A stretch of DNA of 64,000 nt. Source: Chamaelirium japonicum (lineage: Eukaryota; Streptophyta; Magnoliopsida; Liliales; Melanthiaceae). A model generated the notes under the pieces. That model had not been told where the DNA came from. It did no database searches and was given only the letters and a program-made list of their open reading frames with translations. The stretch's first letter is position 1. The number at the start of each line of letters is the position of its first letter. The DNA lies in NCBI GenBank assembly GCA_947650365.1, contig OX393557.1, positions 29,823,359 to 29,887,358 of the forward strand, written 5' to 3'. The position numbers were made by a program, and so were the translations under genes. Below are positions 9,185-21,184 of this stretch, one piece after another.

Positions 9185-12100
9185 ATGGGTGGCGGTAGCC
9201 CGGCCAGCAGCAGCGGAGAGGAAGACGGGGACGCCGATTGGAGGGCGGCGATCGATTCAGCCGCCGCCGTCGGGATCAGTGCCTCGGGCTCGAATGGGCC
9301 CACCCAGCCGCTTCCGGGCTCGGGCGGCTCGACCCAGGACGACCCCCACCACGAGCAGCAGCAGAAGGCAGAGAACCCCGGGCTTCTCAAGCTCTACCAG
9401 ATCAAGGTATTTCCCCATTCCCTCTCTTCTGTACGGAAGCAAAGCCGCAATAGCATGCTTGTAGGGTTTTTTTGATGATATTGATGGATCCTTGCCAAAC
9501 CCATGATCGGCAGCTTTGTTTGTCAGAGCCCATTTGGTTTATTTGGACAACTAGGGTTGAGCGGTAATGCGGTAGGGATGGTCATGATCCACGTAAAACC
9601 CACAATCATTGGGGTTATGGGTGATGCGGCCTGTTGTGTTGTTCAGCCAGCTATTAATAGTTTGTATTTGGTTATGGGGAATTAGTGGGTTGGATCACTT
9701 GTTTGGTTCTTGTTAGTAGCTTGTGTTCATGGTATGGGTGTTAGTGGGTTAGTGGTATGAAATGGGATGAAGAATGTGTTTTGTCCTTCTTCTGAAGAAA
9801 ATTCTGTCTTCACTACTCTTGGAGGTCCTTTCTCCTTCGATTGAACCATTAACGATATTTGTTATTGTAAATCTCAATCTCTAATCTAGGAATGAATGTA
9901 AAACTTCGTATTGGAGCCCGGTTAGATCTGGCGGATGGTGGATTTCAAAACACAAGAGTATGATCCATAAGCGCGAGCTCTTCAAGGTCATGTTCTTTTG
10001 GGAGGAAATGTCGGTGGAAATTAATCCACCTGTTGAAATGGGTTCAATTTTTGTTTAATCCCGTTAAGTGAATGAAAATGAATCCACCTGCAGAAATCAA
10101 AGCTTCCAAAAGGTGGATGTGAAGTCCTTCTAGAATAGGATGGGCATTTCCACTCCACCTGGGGAAACATATCAGGCGACTCAAGCGGACAGGATTCCTC
10201 TTTGTCTCCAGCCACCCGAGTGCCATGGTAACGATTCTGGCGAGCCGACCGCAAAACCACGAGTTCCAGCCCTTCGAGCCTCCTTTGCGAATATCCACCC
10301 CCCCCCCCCCCCCCCCCATTTTTTACGATTTTGTGTGGATCTCTCTGACTTGAGTTTCAGAGGTTCTTCCTATCACATTGATTTATTCTTGGATTGTTCA
10401 TAGCCTCTTGTAAGGTATATGTCATCACTTTATTCCTTTATGTGTTTCATTCGTTTTGGATTGTTCTTGCATTCCTATAGGTTTATCATTCGTTCTTAAA
10501 ATCTTAGGGCATCCAAATGAAAAGTTGTGAATGTTTGCCTAACCTTGGTGATTACTTATTTTAACTACATAGAATTCATGTGTATTACCCTATGCTATCA
10601 AAGTCGGGACTAGTCCCCGACTAGTCACTGGGCGGCATTTTGCCGACCGATTTATTTTGATTTTTTCATTGCTGGGCGGTAGCCCGACTAGTCCCCGACT
10701 AGACCCGACTAGCCCGACTAGTCCCCGACTAACGACTGCCGACTAGTCCCCAGGCAGCATTTTGCAAGCAAATTTTTTTTTGAAAGGAGTCTTTGCAAGC
10801 AATTTTGTTTGGATTTTTTTACATTGGCTCAAAGTCTTGAGTAGCAAGACTCACAACTATGGCTCTTCCCTGTAATCATCTGTTGAGCACCTGAGAATCT
10901 CCGATAAAAACATAGACAAATAATTAGTTTATTTGTTGATATTCATATAACCCTATAATCAAAATTGGGGTTGTTCACTGATTAAACATCATCAAACAAA
11001 CATTGTGATGAATTCTTAGTTCTGAGTCTTTTGGCATGGGCATGAAGCCAATACAACTGTGTTCTGTTAGACTGTTACTTATGTATTTATACCCATGTTG
11101 TGAAGTGTGAAGGTATGTATTGTTATTAACCGACTAATATCATATACTTATTGACATTTATACTAGTTCATATATCATATATGTTTAGGGAGGGGGGGGA
11201 GGGGTTAGAATAAGTTTTGGCCGACTAGTCCCGAATTAGTCCCGACTAGTCCCGACTAGTCCTAGTCGGCCCTTGGCCGACTAGGGCCGACTACCGACTT
11301 TGACTGCATAGGTATTACCATATTCACATGTTTTAATTACTAAATGTCATGCAACTAGTGATGCGGTAGTTATAGGATTTTGTGGTTGTCTTCTTTATAT
11401 GTTGTCAACAAACGAACTGCGGTAGTAAGAATGATAAACATTAGGATTGTTTGGCTTGTTTTGATTGAGAATGTGCAATTTTCATTTCCATTTCCTTTGC
11501 CAAATTGAACATGTGAAATAATACCGTACTTTACTTCCGCTCAAAAGAACATATAAGTTATAAGTGAGTGGAAATGTAAGTCAGTGGACACAAATCACTT
11601 AAGTGAGTGGAAATGCAAAGATTAGGTAGGGATTTTGCAACCGCCCTGGAGGCAATATTCAAATTACAACCAAAGTTAACAATGAGAGACCTCGAAGTCA
11701 ACGCTTTCGAGTGGAAGAGTCTAGAGTCTTCTTCAATAGGACCAAGTGGCTCTATCTGAACGAGAACAATTCTATTTGAATATTTTCCATCTTTACTAAT
11801 GAAAATTCTAATGGTTGGGCATATCATGCATAATACATTATCAATCTTGTATTTGCAGATCAAGTCAACAACTGTATATGATCAGATTTTATTTTTGATA
11901 AAATAATATTTCATGTTTTCCATGTTTAGACTGGTATGTATCAACACAACATACACAGAGATACAAGCTATGTAAACTCCATACCCCAAGAGAGTGCAGA
12001 AATGTAATTTACTTGTTCCAAAGTGTGTATCTGTGGGGGAGGATTTCGTCCGTCGTACGTAACCCCCCTCCAACAGTCGATTGAAGGTTTGACTCTTCGA

Positions 12101-15100
12101 GACGTGGCTTGCTGTGAAGTGCTAAGGGGTCGAGTGCTGAGCTGTCACACAGTCACTGTGGAGATAGAGAATTGACACAAGATGTGGTAATGAAGTTTGG
12201 CCGAAGCTTATGCCTTCGTGCGATAAGGCGCAACCTTTGAATCCACTATCACTTAGAAGAGCTAAGCTAGTCTCAACAGGCTGAGAAGTGCTTCTTACAA
12301 GTATACAGAGGGTAGAAAGGGTTTGGAAGTCTAAAGATCAGAAGACTCAGAGAGCTCTGGAAAACAAAAAGTGGAATAATTAATTTCGGTATGGATTATT
12401 TACAGGATTGACTATATATAAGGGTTTGAAAATATTCTAGGAATATTCCCTGAAACATCAGGAGTTTAGGTACTTATCCGGGGGATTTATCAATCTCCGG
12501 ATGGCATGTACGGACCCCAGACAGGGCTGCGGGTCCCACTGTCGTCTTCGTGGGCCCCAAGCGGGGCTGCGGGTTCCACTGTCGTCTTTGTGGGCCCTAG
12601 ACGGAGCTGTGGGTCCCACTGTCGTCTTCGTGAGCCCTAGGCGGAGCTACGGGTCTTGCTGTCGTCTTCGTGGGCCCCAAGTGGGGCTGTGGGTCCCACT
12701 GTCATCTTCGTAGGTCCCATGCTAGATTTATGATTATCCAGAGTTTTTCTGAAAAATTATGTTAAAAAATTTATATTTTCACCATTTCTAACAAACTGCA
12801 AAATTTCCAAACTCTAAATATTTCCAAGAAATATTTCTATATTCAGAGTTTCGAAATATTGGTCAAAATAAAATTTTTGAACCTTGATTAGTGGGATAAA
12901 GGACCACTCATTTTGATGCTCAAATGTTGAATCCCCGAAATGTTGTGACTGTAGCATGGTTTGAGTGTTCATTTGATTATGAACCGCTTTGAATTTTGGC
13001 TAATCCAAGCCGACACACCGATTCAAACCTAAATTGATTTAGATTTTGGCCGGTCTAACCAAAAAGCCTCACCAAACATGAAATATGATCTGATTAGGAT
13101 CCCATTCGTCCAAATCATCATTTTGAATTCAAAACAAGTTGAATAAGATCTGATTTAGTAGAGTCAGGCCAAAATCGGGCCTACATAGGCTAAATCAATC
13201 CTGAATCAATCTGAATTGGCTGAATCAGACCTAAATCAATAAATCAAACTCAAAGACCTTATTTAACAGAATCAGGCCTAAATCATGCCCAAATAGGCTG
13301 AATCGATCCTAACTCAACCTGAATTGACCGAATTAGACCTAAATCATGAATCGAACTCAAATCAGTCAAATTGGAAGTGATTTTATGATTTCTTATATTT
13401 TATAAATATGGTTGAATTCGGTCTTGCCTGAACCGACCGAATTGGTTCTTTTTTTCTCGATCCAAACCCGGCCCGACTCTTAAAGTTGGACTGCATTCAA
13501 CTTACCCCAACCTCAAGAAGAGAAGATCGAGTGTCCTTGATATTCCTAACAAGCTAAACCACCTGCTTTTCTAGGCCCTATACCTTTAAACCTTCCATCA
13601 AATATTTCACTCCAATAGAGATCACTGAAAGAAAGGATCATGATTTATGATATAATTGTGATGAGAAATTTCAACTCGACTACCTTTGCCAAGCCCAAAA
13701 GCTTTTCCTCATGGTAGGGGTTTGGGCGATGCATCTGAGGAGTTCACTCAAGTCAGGGAAAAAGAGAAGGTCCTTGTATGCAATGGTTGGAAGACACGAC
13801 CCTCGAACTATGGAACTACAAGGACAAGTTTAACACCAAACAATCACATATTGATTCTAGGAGTACCCACAATTTTGAGGACACCAATGTAGTTAAAAGA
13901 ACAGAAATTCAAGTTGCAAAGGGGGCAATTTGAAGTGATGGTGGCCAATGTAGATCGTTTACTAAGGAGGGTGTTTGTGCTTACCTTTAATCCTACAAGA
14001 CATTACCATCACTACTGACTTCTTTACTTTGCCGTTGGTGGGTGTGATGCAAACACCAATTGGCCCGATCTTAGGGAATTTCTCTCAGATGGTGAGCTTT
14101 GATAAGGAAGAAGGCATCACCTGTAGGGAATCAATTCAGACTAGTTGGATATGTTCGATGACAATAACTTTAAAAGAATGGTAAAAAAATATTGTAGGAG
14201 AGTTAATCTATTTAAATAGAGTACACAAGTAATACAGACAACAATAAGAATTTTCAAATGCCTTTAAGTACCAAAACTAATTCATCTTCCATTGGTTGAG
14301 GAAAGTAAACCAATAAATATATACCCTACCAACACCCTCATTAGCAAAAATTGAGATAGAGAAGTTCATTAAGAGATGCTTGAGTCAGGCATCATTCAAC
14401 CAAGCAACATCCCTATTTATGTTCAGTTTTAATGCTGCACAAATCTGACAAGAGTTGATGGATGTGTGTGGATTTTGAATAATTAAGCAATGTCACTAGC
14501 AAAGGCATTTACCCTATTCCAAGGTTGATGAGTTGTTGGCAAGGTCTTACATTTGGTTTCATGTATGGTTTCGGACCAAGCCGAAATTGAAATTTCAATC
14601 GAATGCTCAATTTTATTTCAAAATGGTAAAAAAATGGGGGTTTTGATATTTTTTGAATTTTTTAAATTTAAGTCTTATATAGTTGTGTTACTTGTGTATA
14701 CATATTTACATGAATTGTTTTAAGAAAACACACACCAAGCACATAGCAAGCTTGTACTATGAACCACGATAAGCTGGGTGGAATACCAAAAAACTAAATT
14801 TTTTTTTTGATAATCATCAAATTTTTATATATATTTACACGTATTTACGTTGATTTCATCACGAAGAAATTATAATCAATTCTACTATCGTCTAAGTAAT
14901 TTCGTCGAAATGCCCCCGAAATTTCGTTAAAATGGCCCGTGAAACCAACCCACATATTTTAAAACCACCTAGTTTTGGTGGGCCCCAGTTTTCGTTTAAA
15001 ATATTGTCGAAATTCACTCGAAATGCCGAAACCCAAGTCCAGGTTGAAACAAAAATATCTTGCCGAAATTTCACAATTTCGACCGAAATTTGAAACCATG

Positions 15101-18100
15101 GTTGTTGGTTGTATTGTATGGTGCATGCATTTTTTCAAGATTAGATTTACTTGGGTGCCCTTTTGATACATCTTTTGAATATTGCCCATTGTGGATTGTG
15201 TTATTACTATTGCCACAATTAGAGGTTTTTGCATTACGGTGTTAAATTGAAGTAGTGCTTTGTCTGCTAAACATGTAAGAAACCGCCTGTGATTATGAAT
15301 GCATTATAATTAGTCTAATCTTCAGTGCAGCAACAGATTTAACTATTTAAGTGATGAAATTTATTGTGATAACTGAAATTTGATCAATTGCTCCTCCAGT
15401 TAGGGTTTTTGAGAAGCAAATTCCAACATGGTTGAATGTTCTCAAAGCAAGTTCTGATCTTGGAACTCTGCAGTTTACGGCAAACTATTACAGAGGATCT
15501 CGCATCTAGCTTTTACTGTCTAATAAATTCGAGTGCATGAATATCAATTAATCAACCTGAGATCGTATCCATAGGCTTCAATTTGTTTGATTATTTTTGC
15601 CTTGTACTACATGAAGATTGCACCTAATAACCTTCAATTAGACCTGAAATTGCCTTAATTTGCTTGAATTTGCTCAAGTACATTATATCATAGTTAGAAG
15701 TAACCATTCTAGGCACAACTTCACAATAGAATTAATGTACCCAATGTGTTGAGGGTGCAAGTTACTGTCCAGTACTTAATTTAGTGTTGATATGTCGTGC
15801 TTTAGGCCACATTTATGGTGCTTTTTATTGTCTTCTGTTCTAGCTTCATATGATTGCATACATCAGATATATTCTAGTGTCATCTTGAGGGTCCCTTCTG
15901 TGTTATTGTGCAGTCCCAAGGGTTTTTGAGGTGTTAGGCTACTACTAATGTTATTACCTTGGTGGATCAGGGTGGTAGTTCTTTTGGGTGTGGGAAACCT
16001 CAATCTGGAGATGCGTGACATTTTCCACCGAGGCTAGATTAGAGGTAAAGGCTATCATGCTGACCATTACATTACCATTCAACTAAATCTATATTTTTAT
16101 AACAGTGGTATAGAACTGACAAAAAAATCAGAGAGATCGTGAGGATCACTGCACGTAGACACAAATTCCACAAGGAGTGCGTAATTGGTAGAATGAGAAT
16201 GATTTCTTTGAATCACGCTCAGAGTTTGATGTTGATGTCAGGGAGAAGCCATTTAGAGATGTTGGGTTTGGTTTCCCACCGGGAAGAGGTAGGCACGGTA
16301 GACACAGGTGAGTGCCATGAAGAGCCCATAATGGCCTAGAGGATAAGGTCATGCGAGTGGTTGAATGATCCCTAGATTTTGGGCTCGAGTGAAGGTAGAG
16401 GATTTTAGAGGTTGATCCAAATGAGGTCCTCGATTAGCTTTATCGTATGGAGATTTTGTTTTTCTAGCGGGAGGAACTCCAAGAGAGAAAATGTCATGTT
16501 CGTCATCGTTAAGCTGAAAGGTTGTATACTTTTATTAGTGTGGTGACGTGAATTTCATACTAGTACTGTCAAGAGAGGCAAAAAGAACTTATGGGCCAAG
16601 ATGAATTTTGGTATTTTTTGAACGGAGCCCGGATGCTTTATTTTATCGGTCTAGGTCAACCATAATGTATAGGCTCACACCCACCGAAATGCCCCCGAAA
16701 TATCGAAATTTTGTTGAAATGGTCACCGAAATCAACCCACAGATTTCAAAACTACCCGGTTTCAATGCCCCCCTCCCAGATTTCTACCGAAATTTTATCA
16801 ATATTTATGGAAATTCACTTGAAATGCCAAAACCCAACCGAAATGGCCAAGCTCCTCGTTTCGACCCTGCATTTCGTTTTGGTCTTGGCCATAACCGAAA
16901 TATTTTGCTGAAATTTCGCAGGTTCGACTGAAATCTGAAATCATGATGCCAACTACCTTGTCAGTTTGAGAGAGATGCTCTCTGGATTCTCTTCTAGGAT
17001 TTTTACTTTTTTTGTCATGCTCCAAGTGAAGTGTGGGTCCTTGCAACTTGAGATGCATAGTCCCAAGTACCTTACTTTGAATTAAGTGTTGTTTTGTAAT
17101 TTTGAACATTGCTTAGTTTCTAGTTTCACTTATATTGTTTTTATCAATGCCACTAACTGTACTTCTTTATTCGCTGAAATTTTGCTCTTTCGAATTTCGA
17201 CCGAAATTTAAAATCATGATGCCAACTACCTCGTCAGATCAAGAGAAATGCTCCCTGGATTCTCTTCTTGGATTTTAACTTCTTTTTGTCATACTCCAAG
17301 TAAAAGTGGGTCCTTGCAACTTGAGATGCGGTCCTAATACCCTATGTTTTGAATTAAGTGTTGTCTTGTAATTTTGAACATTGATTAGTTTCTAGTTTCT
17401 ACTGATATTTTTTTCTATTAATGCCACTAACTGTACTTTATTTCTATTAAGAGCAATGCTATTCAACTAGAAAGTTTTACAGAGTCCCTTTACGGACTAA
17501 TGAGGCATCCAATCACAACGCTTCATTGCCTGCTGGTTGGGGCTGAGTGTGATTCACCGGTCGGGGCTGGGCGCAACGGACGGCTGTGATTGGGACATAG
17601 TCTGTAAAGAGTGTATGTAAACCTTTCTGGTTGCATAATGTTTTCATTCTATTAAAGTAACCTTGGTGAAGAAGGAAGATGTCGATGCGTGGCCCTAACA
17701 TTAAGACTTAGTGTGTGCAATTAACCGTAAGTTACCATATGATTAAGAAGAGACTAAATGACTAAACAAACTATGAATGATTATACATAGACCATTCCTC
17801 CTGAAGTCCACTTTATACGTCTCAATTTGCTCTTTTCAACCCCTCCATCAAAAATTGCAGAATCTCATCTAAATAAGGGTAAAGCAGTACTGGTTTAAAA
17901 AGCCAAGACACAACTTGCACATTCTGCAACTGAAAATTCTTTGATTCTTCCACAAGTAGTTGTCATGTTTGACTTTGGTTTCTGCTAAATGTCTTCAGTG
18001 ATATCAATATACTCATATGGTACACTTCCACTATAATTATCAACAGATTAACTCTCTGAAAAATCGGAAACATAGGTTAATCTTTCCAGTACATATGGAA

Positions 18101-19218
18101 TCCCTTTGTAATGGACATTAAAAATTTGTGTTGAGGCTTAGTGAAAGTTTTAACTTTTAATGGTTGACGCCTTGACAGTACAAAATCTTTCTGAAATATG
18201 GGATTAAGTTACATAAAAAACAACTACTAATACTTCCACAATAGTCTGATTTTGAGAAAGACTACCCATAGCATTCAACACACCTACAATGAGACATGAA
18301 AATTGAATTGTCTTCTCGATCCAAGCAAAGCTCTTTGAATTACAATGACAGATGGAAGTTAGACCGAACTTTTGAATTAAAAAGCAAAGGTGCATGTTTA
18401 ACCAGGTACGTACCAGGCTCCTGCAAGATCAAAAATATTTTTTGTAAACTTAATCTTCAGTTATTTTCACACGAAACCTACAAATTCTACATTATAACAG
18501 TTTTCTTATTTAACTTTGCATCATATATTGTGATTCTTATATGACCAATCGCAGGCACAGAAACTTTTGGATGATCTCTTAGGCAAGAGTCTTGAGATGG
18601 TGACAAGTCCTATCCCGCTCTTGGACGAAAACCATCAAGTGAATGAAGGTGGCATTCGATTATTTAGCAAAGCACCTCCTGGCATGATATTAGATCCAAT
18701 TGGTAATGCGTGTTTCTTTAGTATCAATTATATCAGTGTGCAGGCATTTTGTGACAAACTCATTTTTGACCATAAGAGTGACTTAAAACTTGATGCTTGT
18801 TGCCAGATCTGCATGCACAACCAAGAAAGAGGCCAAAGATTCTTCCAGGAGAGGATATTGATGAGAAATCAAAGAAGGTTTTATTTAATTGTTTTCATAT
18901 TTGCATGCCCATAGGTTTATATCATGTTTCTAATATCCATTTCATTTTTATCAATCGTGTCAACACTGATTGAAGCAGTTCAAAAGCCAACTACGATCTG
19001 TTGCTGTTGATGGTGCTGATATAATGGCTGCAGCAAGAGATGCATGCCGGAGTTCACTATCCAGATTTGAAGCTAGAGGTGCTGCAGCAAAGGCAGCAGC
19101 CAAGAGAGAAGAAGAAAGAGTGGCAGAACTGAAAAAGGTTAGGGGTGAAAGATGGCTTCCTTCAATTGCCAGAAAAACGCAGGTCAGCTTTCAGTTTCGA
19201 AAAGGCTCCGTGACCTGA
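9185..19218 (+). CDS. Host protein of unknown function, four exons, about 226 aa
   Basis: Exons 9185-9406, 18555-18702, 18807-18877 and 18979-19218 join in frame with GT-AG borders at each intron. The ATG lies in a Gly/Ser-rich, GC-rich first exon (starts MGGGSPASSSGEEDG). Exon 2 encodes a helical stretch (AQKLLDDLLGKSLEMV) and a NEGGIRLF / APPGMILDPI motif. Exon 3 encodes a basic KRPKILPG patch that could be a nuclear signal. Exon 4 is Ala/Lys/Glu-rich, predicted coiled coil, ending GERWLPSIARKTQ before the stop. The exon-to-exon continuity and absence of stops mark it as a real conserved-looking gene, but I do not recognise its function. A GT directly after ACGCAG (near 19181) could be a donor to a further exon, so the C-terminus is uncertain. 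Intron 1 is 9.1 kb and full of transposons. Confidence 0.75.
9407..10581 (+). other. Start of intron 1, no recognised element
   Basis: Intronic DNA following the donor GTATTT. It holds a run of 20 C (10298-10317) and short chance frames only. Confidence 0.5.
10590..11311. mobile_element. hAT-like non-autonomous element, copy 1
   Basis: Ends are CTATGCTATCAAAGTCGG and its inverted counterpart CCGACTTTGACTGCATAG. A perfect 8-bp target duplication GTATTACC flanks it (10582-10589, 11312-11319), diagnostic of hAT insertion. Subterminal regions carry many CCCGACTAGT-type motifs, likely transposase binding sites. 722 bp, no transposase. A second copy lies at 21185-21871. Confidence 0.9.
11320..12030. 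other. Intronic DNA, no recognised element
   Basis: AT-rich intron sequence. I see no protein homology and no bounded repeat. Confidence 0.5.
12031..12990. repeat. LTR-like fragment with five exact-period 40-bp GC-rich repeats
   Basis: GTCGTCTTCG or a close variant recurs at 12541, 12581, 12621, 12661 and 12701, a strict 40-bp period (array 12521-12720). A TATATATAAGG motif near 12411 precedes it. The unit, with GTCTTCG, GGGCCC and GGGTCCCACT blocks, resembles the reverse complement of the 43-bp unit in the Tat LTRs at 43.5 and 55.8 kb. I infer a related LTR fragment but could not find its ends. Confidence 0.45.
13147..13362. repeat. Two-copy tandem repeat of about 108 bp
   Basis: A unit with AATCAGGCC, TAGGCTGAATC and GACCTAAATCA blocks occurs at 13147 and again at 13255, diverged by many substitutions. 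It lies just before a gypsy remnant and may belong to that element's untranslated region. Confidence 0.6.
13690..15250 (+). mobile_element. Decayed Ty3/gypsy remnant: protease and start of RT (fossil)
   Basis: Readable pieces include a protease-end motif (TDFFTLPLVGV, then GPILGNFSQM), the linker before RT and the RT start (PYSKVDELL, continuing after an insertion as LYGACIFSRLDL). The order matches chromovirus-type gypsy pol. A hAT-like element sits inside the RT. Many breaks; it is old. Confidence 0.7.
14540..15100. mobile_element. hAT-like non-autonomous element inserted in the gypsy RT remnant
   Basis: A perfect 8-bp duplication GTTGTTGG flanks it (14532-14539, 15101-15108), and gypsy RT homology resumes directly after it. 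The left end is CAAGGTCTTACATTTGGTTTC; the right end is the inverse of CATGGTTTCAAATTTCGG. Its interior is rich in CGAAATTTCG motifs. 561 bp, non-coding. A related truncated copy lies at about 16660-16942. Confidence 0.85.
15251..15990. other. Intronic DNA, no recognised element
   Basis: AT-rich intron DNA. No homology noticed. Confidence 0.5.
15991..16600 (+). mobile_element. Gypsy LTR end, primer-binding site and gag start (fossil fragment)
   Basis: TGGTATAGAAC at 16106 closely resembles the initiator tRNA-Met primer-binding site TGGTATCAGAGC. It is preceded by an LTR-like 3' end and followed by gag-like pieces (VEDFRG, DPNEVLD-like) about 280 bp downstream. This fits a gypsy 5' region. 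It is broken and isolated from the pol fragment at 13.7 kb. Confidence 0.55.
16660..16942. mobile_element. Truncated relative of the CGAAAT-rich hAT-like element
   Basis: The sequence repeats motifs of the 14540-15100 element (GAAATGCCCCCGAAAT, ACTTGAAATGCC) and ends in GAAATCATGATGCC, close to the family terminus. The left end is not clear. Confidence 0.6.
16900..17440. repeat. 273-bp tandem duplication
   Basis: ATGATGCCAACTACC occurs at 16943 and 17216. The downstream ~200 bp of each copy align by eye, including GCCACTAACTGTACTT. The duplication includes the end of the CGAAAT-rich element and its flank, so it happened after that insertion. Confidence 0.8.
17450..17645. mobile_element. Mutator-like MITE
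   Basis: Terminal inverted repeats: left GAGCAATGCTATTCAACTAG, right the inverse of GAAAACATTATGCAACCAG. Flanks TTTCTATTA (17441-17449) and ATTCTATTA (17646-17654) form a 9-bp duplication with one mismatch, the Mutator-superfamily length. Confidence 0.65.
17646..18554 (+). other. End of intron 1, no recognised element
   Basis: AT-rich intron DNA ending in the acceptor CAATCGCAG before exon 2. Confidence 0.55.
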
Positions 19219-19790
19219 TGCAGTAATAATATTAAAACTTGGAAGGCAAAAGAACCTGTGCCAAACTTTGCAATATTCAAGTACAATTAATGTATTGTCA
19301 TTCAGACCATTGAACTAATACACCGGCATACTGAGGATACTGAACGAATGAATCTTGAACTGCATTGGATTTCACCAGGATACAATTGGCATCAACCGTT
19401 TTTAAGCAATATGAGGACTGTTTAACATTTCATGCCATTTGATCAATATGTGGCTGTTTTGCAATTTAAAAGTGCAACTGAATTTTGTCATTGCAATTTC
19501 TTCTGCAATGGACCTTACCCTTTTGCAGCTTTGCTCCGCCTAAGAAATCGAGTCTTAGGCATAGGGATGAGAACTTGTTTGGCGTTCTATGTTCTTTTCC
19601 TTCTCCTCGTTTTTATTGTATTTATTCCTTTGAAAGTATATTACAGAAGCCAATGTCTAGTCTGTAATGGGAATTATGGGATCAAAGTTGAGACTCCTTG
19701 TTAACAAACTTAGAAGCTGTTGTATATTGGTTAATGTATGCTTTCAAGTGCTGATTTCATAAGGTGTTGACATTGACTGATAGGTAATGA
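19219..19790 (+). other. Probable 3' untranslated region or downstream intron
   Basis: Follows the stop codon of the host gene. Two pyrimidine-rich AG sites (near 19308 and 19531) could be acceptors of alternative last exons, but no protein similarity supports them. Confidence 0.4.
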
Positions 19791-19799
19791 GTTAAACCA

Positions 19800-20430
19800 T
19801 ATGCACGACCTTCAAGCTTTGTCCCAACTATTTGATCAGTCCTTCTCCAATTATTTTTGTTGGGGATATCATAACTGCAAGTATTTTCATTTTTTTTATC
19901 ACAAGTTCCATCATGTTATTTTAGATCTTTCCAATTTCTTTCTTACCTATTGAATACAAATAGGAGCCCATCTTCTTATCGGTGTTGTCTTATCTCTCTG
20001 GTTGCCCTATATTAGACCCTTATACTCATTTCTTACCTTATTCATAGTTTTTCAAAGCATGCACCTTAGTAAACTCATCTTTGTCAGAATAGTCTTATGT
20101 CCTTGTACCCTCTTTATTGCCCAGTGTTCTGAATAATTCAACATTGCATGGTTTAGGTACATACTATGCTAGCTTTTATTATATCCATCTGACTCTAGTT
20201 CTATGTCTTCGTCTATCTCTCTATACTTCTATTTAGTGGTCCCAAATAACAAAAATGATCACGTTATGGTGTCTTTTTGCCATTAATTTTGAGTGGAACA
20301 ACACTATCAGTTCTATTTCTAGTTGAATTGTATTCCATATCAAGAGTTAGTCATAGTTGCATCCTCCATACTTTAATTGCCCCAACTTGATATAAAAGCT
20401 TTAGATAAAACCAGCATGTAGAGATCTTGT
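19800..20430 (-). mobile_element. RTE-type LINE remnant (C-terminal region of RT ORF)
   Basis: The minus strand reads diverged pieces of the plant RTE C-terminal domain: a DHFCYLGP motif (compare DHFRYLGS), then DED..ESDGYNK-like, and later traces matching the region after the RT core. Several stops and frame changes show it is dead. 5'-truncated; no tail or target duplication identified. Confidence 0.6.
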
Positions 20431-20830
20431 CATCTTGAATGGTTTTTTGCATGTCACTTCCTACTTTTTCTATAGTTGTAGAGAACTGCTATTATCATTT
20501 TTTACAAATCAACTGCTACATTGTACCCTCAATTGCAATAAACGCATTATTTTTGAAATGATGAAGTACCTCTCTAAATTCCTTGCAACTTATTAATCAA
20601 ATGTTTTACTTTGACATTAATAGGATATGTGGTAATTTGTCATTATAAAAATTAGTTGTTTTGAAAATTAAATTAAAGGAATAATGTAGGTGTCAATATG
20701 CAAGCTGTTATAAGGGAGGTGGTTTTCTATAGTTACAACAAAATATAAGTGGTTATATGCAAAAAAATGATCTTGAATATTTGATTTTTATATGTTATTC
20801 ACTGATCTTTCTGATTAACTAGCTAGTTTA
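20431..20830. other. No recognisable feature
   Basis: AT-rich DNA between the LINE and copia remnants. Confidence 0.5.
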
Positions 20831-21184
20831 TGTTCATTGTTTAAGTGCTGAACTAGTTTGGAGGCATAGTTTGTTACTAGTAACTGAGAGAGAGAACCTC
20901 AAACTTATGATGGTCAAACATCGAGAGTTTGCTAAAAAGAAATTGAAACTTAGGAGTCGAGACTTCGTGAAGAAGTCACCGATCTGCTCTACGGAGGAAA
21001 TATAAGGGAGAGAGATAGTCTGGGTCTCATAATGTTGTCGGGTGAAGTAGCAATCGGTCTCAATGTGCTTCATCCTCTCATGGAAAACCAAGTTGCTAGC
21101 CATCTATATAGCCCTCCGGTTATCGTAGTGAAGAGCTATTGGTGCAGAAATCTCAACTCCTAGATCCCTAAGGAGACGCTGTAG

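Noticed and set aside
12501-12713. 70-codon frame with repeated GCGSHCRLRGPQ motif
   Set aside because: Arises from the 40-bp repeat array; 40 is not divisible by three.
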